A stretch of DNA of 64,000 bases, from the NCBI RefSeq assembly GCF_020889625.1, contig NZ_CP086380.1, positions 391,001-455,000 of the forward strand, read 5' to 3'. Below, in pieces: positions 59,636 to 64,000 of the stretch. A program made the position numbers and the translations under genes. Under the pieces are notes generated by a model. That model searched no databases, was not told where the DNA came from, and saw only the letters and a program-made list of their open reading frames with translations. The stretch comes from Deinococcus radiophilus (lineage in GTDB: Bacteria; Deinococcota; Deinococci; Deinococcales; Deinococcaceae). Position 1 is the first letter of the stretch; every line of letters begins with the position of its first letter.

Positions 59636-61306
59636 TCAAGCGTCAGGATGAAGCACTGTCCAGGCCAGGTCCCATACTGCGGCAGGCAGACCTTGCGAGG
59701 CGTAGGGCAGATGTACACGCTCCAACCACTGATGGTAGTCACGCCCCCAGTGCTCCAGATTTACGGTGGGAAAGACGGGCATGGGGCCGCCCGGCTGGTC
59801 GCAGAACATGGAGGTGGGTGCAGCCAGATGTTGTGTGACTGCATTCTCACCACTCTGGCTGACTGGTTGTCCGATAAAGCTCATATCGGAGATGCCCGCG
59901 AAATACTGCCGGACCGTCAGCCCGTGCCGCTCCGCGACCTGCTGGATGGCCTGCTGCAGTGCCTTTCCAGCATTCCCATGTTCACTGACGTGTGAGGCGG
60001 GGTAATGCAGGCTCCCAAAGCCCACCACCGCCAGCGGGCCTCTGCGGTCGCTACGGTCCAGCAGCCAGTGCATGGCACGGGCACTGGCCAGCAGGGGATT
60101 GGTTTCCTGCTCTAGCTCGTCCAGGAACTTGGCGTATTCCTGCTGCCGCTCTGAGGTGCCCAGCACTTCGGCGCGGAGTTCGCCCAGGGACAGGGTGATG
60201 GGGGCGGCTTCTGAGAGGGTCTGGCCAGCTGCCTGGGCAAAGGCACGGTGGCGGGCCAGCACTTCCTGCATCGCGGCCTGGGCCTCGGCGCAGATCAGTT
60301 CCAGCACCTCCGGCGGCGTGCGGGTATGGCTCAGGACGTTGTAGGCGCTCCAGACGCGCTGCGGGGTGGTTACGTCATAGCCGCCGCGAAAGTCCCTCGA
60401 CTCCAGACATATCGGGGGCGGAGCCGTCTCGCCGTGGCCGCTGTCGGCGTGCTGGGGATTCAGCTCCAGGCGGCGCAGCAACTCGGCATTCATGGCGTGG
60501 GCGCTGACGCCTTCAAAGGGAAAGCCAGCGTGGGTGTCACGCCCCACAAAGCAGACCACCGGTAGCAGCTTGCCTACCGTGCCCAGGTAAACGGCGCGGC
60601 CCGCTGAGCCGTCGCCCTGATCGCTGGTGGCGTCCAGGTTGATGCCAGCGGTCAGCTCCAAGTCCCAACGCTGCGCCGCTTGGTACAGCTCACTGCGGGC
60701 GGCCCGTGCCCCACGCGAACTGTCTTCTTCATCCGGCGAAAAGGTCAGCAGCAGATTGCCGGGGCGCTCTTCTGGTGGAGTGGCGATCCAGGCTTCCAGT
60801 ACAGCTAAGCCAGCGGCCAGCCCCGCCTTCATGTCCAGTGCACCGCGCCCTGGAAGAAAGTCACCGCTCTGCAAGTCTTCCAGCGCCAGTTGCAGGCTGG
60901 GACTGCCACTCAGGTCACCGCGCTGCTGGAGGTCGTGGATCAGCGCGTCACGCAGGCGCAGAGGCGAGCAGGCCAGGGGGGCGTGGGAGCCGTAATTGCG
61001 GGTCGTCACCGTGTCAAAGTGACCGCTGAGTACAGCGGTCTGACGGCCTGAACCGCGAACCAGCGCAAACAGGTTTTCGGGACCGTCCGGCCAGGCTGTT
61101 TGACGCCACAACTGTTCAGGATGCTCCTGGAAATACGGCAACTGGGCCAGTTCGTCGGCCAATTGCCCAGCAAAAGCCTGCTCGCCTGCGGTGCCGCCTT
61201 CGGACGGCCAGCTGACCAGTTGGTCCAGCCATGCCAGGGTGCGGGAAGACCAGTCCTGCGGCGCAGCAGGCTCGGATGCGGATGGGTGCATAGTCACAGC
61301 AGGCAT
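59636..61306 (-). CDS. rocB: M20-family peptidase, RocB-like
   Basis: 556 residues. M20 metal-binding pattern: AVLSGHFDTVTT (His-x-Asp), GRGALDMKAGLAAG, LLTFSPDEEDSSRGAR and a late GFGSLHYPASHVSE. Length and the FLPGRGALDMK and DMSFIGQP segments fit the RocB arginine-utilisation group rather than short dipeptidases. The start at 61306 follows CAGAGT by 6 nt. Whether it acts on arginine-derived substrates is not shown; speA at 49 kb is the only other arginine gene here. Confidence 0.85.
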   Translation of the reverse strand: MPAVTMHPSASEPAAPQDWSSRTLAWLDQLVSWPSEGGTAGEQAFAGQLADELAQLPYFQEHPEQLWRQTAWPDGPENLFALVRGSGRQTAVLSGHFDTVTTRNYGSHAPLACSPLRLRDALIHDLQQRGDLSGSPSLQLALEDLQSGDFLPGRGALDMKAGLAAGLAVLEAWIATPPEERPGNLLLTFSPDEEDSSRGARAARSELYQAAQRWDLELTAGINLDATSDQGDGSAGRAVYLGTVGKLLPVVCFVGRDTHAGFPFEGVSAHAMNAELLRRLELNPQHADSGHGETAPPPICLESRDFRGGYDVTTPQRVWSAYNVLSHTRTPPEVLELICAEAQAAMQEVLARHRAFAQAAGQTLSEAAPITLSLGELRAEVLGTSERQQEYAKFLDELEQETNPLLASARAMHWLLDRSDRRGPLAVVGFGSLHYPASHVSEHGNAGKALQQAIQQVAERHGLTVRQYFAGISDMSFIGQPVSQSGENAVTQHLAAPTSMFCDQPGGPMPVFPTVNLEHWGRDYHQWLERVHLPYASQGLPAAVWDLAWTVLHPDA

Positions 61307-61312
61307 TCTGTC

Positions 61313-61318
61313 ACTCTG
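61313..61318 (-). promoter_or_regulatory. -10-like hexamer of the RocB-like gene
   Basis: CAGAGT on the minus strand, 6 nt before the ATG at 61306. Confidence 0.4.
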
Positions 61319-61369
61319 GTGGTGAGGTTGGGGCAACTGCTAGGAAGATGAGCTGCTGACCTGCGCCGC

Positions 61370-61402
61370 TAGAAGCTATCCGGAGTCTGGCAAGAACTCC
61401 TG
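61370..61402. repeat. 15-mer copy and hairpin between acyl-CoA synthetase and RocB-like genes
   Basis: TAGAAGCTATCCGGA (61370-61384) is identical to 25588-25602. ATCCGGAGT and ACTCCTGGAT just to the right form a bulged hairpin (61378-61402) a few bases after the acyl-CoA synthetase stop, so it may also end that transcript. Confidence 0.55.
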
Positions 61403-61404
61403 GA

Positions 61405-63045
61405 TCAGCTCTCCGCCCGCAGCAAAAAGCGTTGCACCTTGCCGCTGGGGGTCTTGGGCAGAGCCTCCATAAAAACGATCTCACGGGGATAGGCGTGGGC
61501 CGCCAGTTTGGTCTTGACATAGCTGCTCAGTTCGTCGGCGAGGTCGTCGTTTCCGCTCTTGCCGTCCTTGAGAACCACATAAGCCTTGACCAGTTCGCCG
61601 CGCAGCTCGTCGGGTTTGCCGACCACGGCCGCTTCGGCCACGTCGGGGTGTGAGACCAGCGCACTCTCCACCTCAAAGGGGCCGATGCGGTAGCCCGCGC
61701 TGAGAATAATGTCGTCCCCACGCCCGGAGAAGAAGTAATAGCCGTCCTCGTCATAGCTGGCGGTATCGCCGGTGCGGTAATACTGCCCCTGCTCGTCAAT
61801 ACGTTCCAGCGTGCGGTCCGGCGCCTGGTAATACTCGCTGAAGATACACAGCGGCGAATCTGCCAGCACCAGCGCCAGTTCACCCTCCACACCGGGGCTG
61901 ACCTCCCGGCCCTGCTCGTCCAGCACGGCGGCGCGGAAGCCGGGCATGGTTTGCCCCATACTGCCGGGTTTCACCTCTCGGCGCAGGCCGTCTGCGTGAT
62001 GGTTCACGATGGCCATGCCCAGCTCGGTCTGGCCCCAGTGGTCAAACAGCGGTACGTCCAGAAATTCCTTCGCCCAGCGGAACAGTTCAGGGTTTAGCGG
62101 TTCGCCTGCGCTAGAGGCGACCCGCAACTGCAGGCACTCGGGCCTGGGCAGCCCTGCTGAGCGCATCACCCGATAAGCAGTCGGCGCAGCAGCAAAGTTG
62201 GTGACGCCATAACGGCGCATCACGTCCAGAGCTTTTTCGGCCTGGAACGGTGCGCGGTAGAACAGCAGTGTCTTGCCCAGCAGCAGCGGTCCCACAATGC
62301 CGTAATACAGCCCGTAAGCCCAGCCGGGGTCGGCCATGTTCCAGAACACGTCGTCGTCCCGCACGTCCAGTGCGAAGCGCATATAGGCCTCGAAGGCCGC
62401 CAGGGCCTTCACGCGGATCGGCACCCCCTTCGGCTGTCCGGTCGTGCCTGAGGTGTACAGCAAGATCATCAGGTCTTCGCCGCTGATCCGGACATTTTCA
62501 GTCAGCGGATCATGGGCGGCAATGCTCGCATGAAAGCCTTGATCTGGTCCCAATTCTTCCTCATCGCTGTCGGATTCGACCCGGATCACATGGATGCCAC
62601 CAATCCCCGCCAGCTTAGGATCGTTGGCGGCGTCGGTAATCACGATTCTGGCGCGGGCGTCTTCAATCCGCACACGCACGGCGTCAGGACCGAAGGCGGT
62701 AAAGAGAGGCACATAGACCGCTCCCAGCCGCCACAGCGCAATGGCTGCAATCAGCAGGGCCGGGCGCTTGGGCAGGAGAATCGCTACCCGGTCGCCCTGT
62801 CCCACGCCCATCTGACGGAGGGCCGCTGCGAACCGCCGCGATCTTTCCTCCAGATCCCGATAGCTGAGGCCCTCGTGATAGCCAAAGCCATTCTCGTAGT
62901 TCAGCGCCTTGCGGCCCGGCTCTCTGGCCCAGCGGTCACACAGCAGCTCAGCTACATCTACTTCAGTGCCCCCGTACTGCTCCAACCAGTTCTGAACTTG
63001 CTTCAACGCTTGGGACGGATCGGTGGGGGAGTGGTAAGTCGTCAT
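61405..63045 (-). CDS. AMP-forming acyl-CoA synthetase (acetyl-CoA synthetase-like)
   Basis: 546 residues from the ATG at 63045 with AGGAGG 8 nt upstream. ANL-superfamily motifs: LLYTSGTTGQPKGVP (P-loop), DHWGQTELGMA, YYRTGDTASYDEDGYYFFSGRGDD, and the C-terminal LPKTPSGKVQR with the catalytic Lys. NMADPGWAYGLYYGI and FWNMADPGW resemble medium-chain (AcsM/MACS) or acetyl-CoA synthetases. It activates a carboxylic acid to its CoA ester with ATP; chain length is uncertain. Confidence 0.93.
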   Translation of the reverse strand: MTTYHSPTDPSQALKQVQNWLEQYGGTEVDVAELLCDRWAREPGRKALNYENGFGYHEGLSYRDLEERSRRFAAALRQMGVGQGDRVAILLPKRPALLIAAIALWRLGAVYVPLFTAFGPDAVRVRIEDARARIVITDAANDPKLAGIGGIHVIRVESDSDEEELGPDQGFHASIAAHDPLTENVRISGEDLMILLYTSGTTGQPKGVPIRVKALAAFEAYMRFALDVRDDDVFWNMADPGWAYGLYYGIVGPLLLGKTLLFYRAPFQAEKALDVMRRYGVTNFAAAPTAYRVMRSAGLPRPECLQLRVASSAGEPLNPELFRWAKEFLDVPLFDHWGQTELGMAIVNHHADGLRREVKPGSMGQTMPGFRAAVLDEQGREVSPGVEGELALVLADSPLCIFSEYYQAPDRTLERIDEQGQYYRTGDTASYDEDGYYFFSGRGDDIILSAGYRIGPFEVESALVSHPDVAEAAVVGKPDELRGELVKAYVVLKDGKSGNDDLADELSSYVKTKLAAHAYPREIVFMEALPKTPSGKVQRFLLRAES

Positions 63046-63084
63046 GGATGGGCCTCCTGATCGGGCCAATGGGTTGGGGAGCCG

Positions 63085-63112
63085 AACATACTGGTTCTGT
63101 ATGGATATGCAA
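63085..63112 (-). promoter_or_regulatory. Proximal promoter of the acyl-CoA synthetase gene
   Basis: On the minus strand: -35 TTGCAT (63107-63112), 16-nt spacer, -10 TATGTT (63085-63090). Confidence 0.55.
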
Positions 63113-63172
63113 CCGAGTCTCTGGTGTGAAACTGAGGACAGACAGACACGTAAACAAATTTTAGACTCCGAG

Positions 63173-63201
63173 AGCATAAAACAGGTTTCCGAGGCCTGCA
63201 A
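63173..63201 (-). promoter_or_regulatory. Distal promoter of the acyl-CoA synthetase gene
   Basis: On the minus strand: -35 TTGCAG (63196-63201), 17-nt spacer, -10 TATGCT (63173-63178). It would give a leader of about 120 nt. Confidence 0.6.
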
Positions 63202-63288
63202 GGGTTACATGGATAGCTTGGGACTGGCGGCAGTATTCGCAAGACTTACATAAAAATGAGGCCTAGCTGTGCTTTGTAGAACAAACAT

Positions 63289-63312
63289 GCCCCCAGCGCT
63301 CAGGCCGGGGGC
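63289..63312 (-). terminator. Terminator of dnaJ
   Basis: GCCCCC / GGGGGC arms with a 12-nt loop, then ATGTTTGTT on the minus strand, 24 bases after the dnaJ stop. Confidence 0.75.
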
Positions 63313-63335
63313 AATATTCAGGGAGGACGGATGGC

Positions 63336-64000
63336 TCAGTCGCGGCCGAACAGTTTGCCGATGCGTCCGAAGAACCCTTCACCGCTCTTGTGTGGTACGT
63401 CGTCTCCGACGGCGCGGGCGTAGGCTTCCAGCGCCTCACGGGCTTCAGGAGAGAGCTGTGGAGGCCTGGGCACCACCACGTCGTAGGCCACGATCAGGTC
63501 GCCGCTGCCGGAGCCCTGCAGTCGGGGCATCCCTGCGCCACGAATACGGTGGGTATCGCCGTGCTGGGTGCCGGGTTTGACTTCTATCTTCTGCACGCCG
63601 TCCAGGGTCGGTACATCCACCTCATGGCCCAGGACCGCGTGAGCGTAGCCAATCGGCGCCGTGTAGATCAGGTGTTCTTCCTCACGGCGCAGGTACTCGT
63701 GCGGTTCCATCTCAATGTGTACGTACAGGTCGCCCGCACCGCCGGGGCCCTGGTGGCCCTTGCCAGCCACCCGGATCCGGTAGCCCTCGTCGATGCCTTT
63801 GGGCAACTTGACCGTGACTTCTTCGTCCTTGAGGGTGTGGCCGCGTCCATGACAGACGGTGCAGGGGTCCACGATCTGCTTGCCTTCGCCGCGGCAGGTG
63901 GGGCAGACCTGCTGCGTTTCCACCACGCCGAAGATGGTGCGGGCCTGTCCACGCACCGCCCCGCGTCCCTGACAGGTGGCGCAGGTTTCGGGCGGTTTGC
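63336..64000 (-). CDS. dnaJ: Chaperone DnaJ, 3' part
   Basis: 5' end lies outside the window. The visible part begins within the zinc-finger region ([24 protein letters not shown]: three CxxCxGxG repeats) and continues through the C-terminal substrate domains ([31 protein letters not shown] ... [19 protein letters not shown]) to a basic tail [10 protein letters not shown]. It is the Hsp40 co-chaperone of DnaK. The rest of the gene and any dnaK/grpE neighbours are upstream, beyond 64000. Confidence 0.95.
   Translation of the reverse strand, partial: KPPETCATCQGRGAVRGQARTIFGVVETQQVCPTCRGEGKQIVDPCTVCHGRGHTLKDEEVTVKLPKGIDEGYRIRVAGKGHQGPGGAGDLYVHIEMEPHEYLRREEEHLIYTAPIGYAHAVLGHEVDVPTLDGVQKIEVKPGTQHGDTHRIRGAGMPRLQGSGSGDLIVAYDVVVPRPPQLSPEAREALEAYARAVGDDVPHKSGEGFFGRIGKLFGRD

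Overview
The window reads as a chromosomal segment of a Deinococcus-like bacterium. GC content is high and gene density is about 90 percent. The gene set fits that lineage: a minimal TatA/TatC pair, a bacilliredoxin-type protein (bacillithiol users), LptF/G- and LptD-like proteins, many small lipoproteins and GNAT proteins, and a decayed IS4-type element of the sort common in Deinococcus. More than 25 genes carry a hexamer of the form TANNNT (TACACT, TATGCT and similar) only 5-11 nt before the start codon, the leaderless-promoter layout described for Deinococcus. I used this signal to choose many starts. The genus call rests on recalled families; no search was run.

Layout. 1-3.4 kb: 3' end of an LptF/LptG permease, a GT28-type glycosyltransferase and a polysaccharide deacetylase. 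3.1-10 kb: tatA-tatC, a PadR/HAAS membrane pair, an MscS channel, lgt, glmU and a TSUP permease. 10-13.7 kb: a BrxC/YtxJ-like thiol protein with an extra C-terminal domain, then three genes of a probable signalling module ending in a HAMP protein with no output domain. 13.8-19.3 kb: bifunctional rel, rnhB, a secreted GlpQ and panE. 19.4-25.5 kb: a 53-residue Asp-rich lipoprotein, a SnoaL-like gene broken by one amber codon, two GNATs, an apparently circularly permuted choice-of-anchor I lipoprotein, a secreted propeller-like protein, a DUF2905 protein and a glutaredoxin. 25.6-30 kb: a secreted protein and an exbB-exbD-TonB-like operon whose TonB-like protein has a roughly 600-residue low-complexity linker. 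30-37.4 kb: nnr, a tail-anchored TPR protein, a DUF4388 protein, a PlsY/acyl-ACP-reductase-like fusion and the DUF2157/GDYXXLXY pair.

37.6-48 kb: a secreted PLD-family protein, ispH, a methyltransferase, an FAD oxidoreductase, a translationally coupled SpoIID-like/LptD-like pair, a lipoprotein and a second methyltransferase. 48.4-53.3 kb: tRNA-Asp, a GNAT, speA, methylmalonyl-CoA epimerase, a membrane protein and an acidic protein. 53.3-54.6 kb holds the decayed transposase. 54.7-64 kb: prs, a secreted protein, a zincin lipoprotein, a Rieske protein, a Thr-rich lipoprotein, a RocB-like M20 peptidase, an acyl-CoA synthetase and the 3' part of dnaJ.

Much of the window serves the envelope: lipid and glycolipid synthesis, lipoprotein maturation and export, outer-membrane assembly and proton-motive-force coupling. 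The best candidates for new biology are the PlsY-reductase fusion at 34.0-35.7 kb, the permuted lipoprotein at 20.7-22.3 kb, the giant TonB-like protein and the HAMP module. There is no CRISPR array, rRNA, prophage or recognisable defence island.
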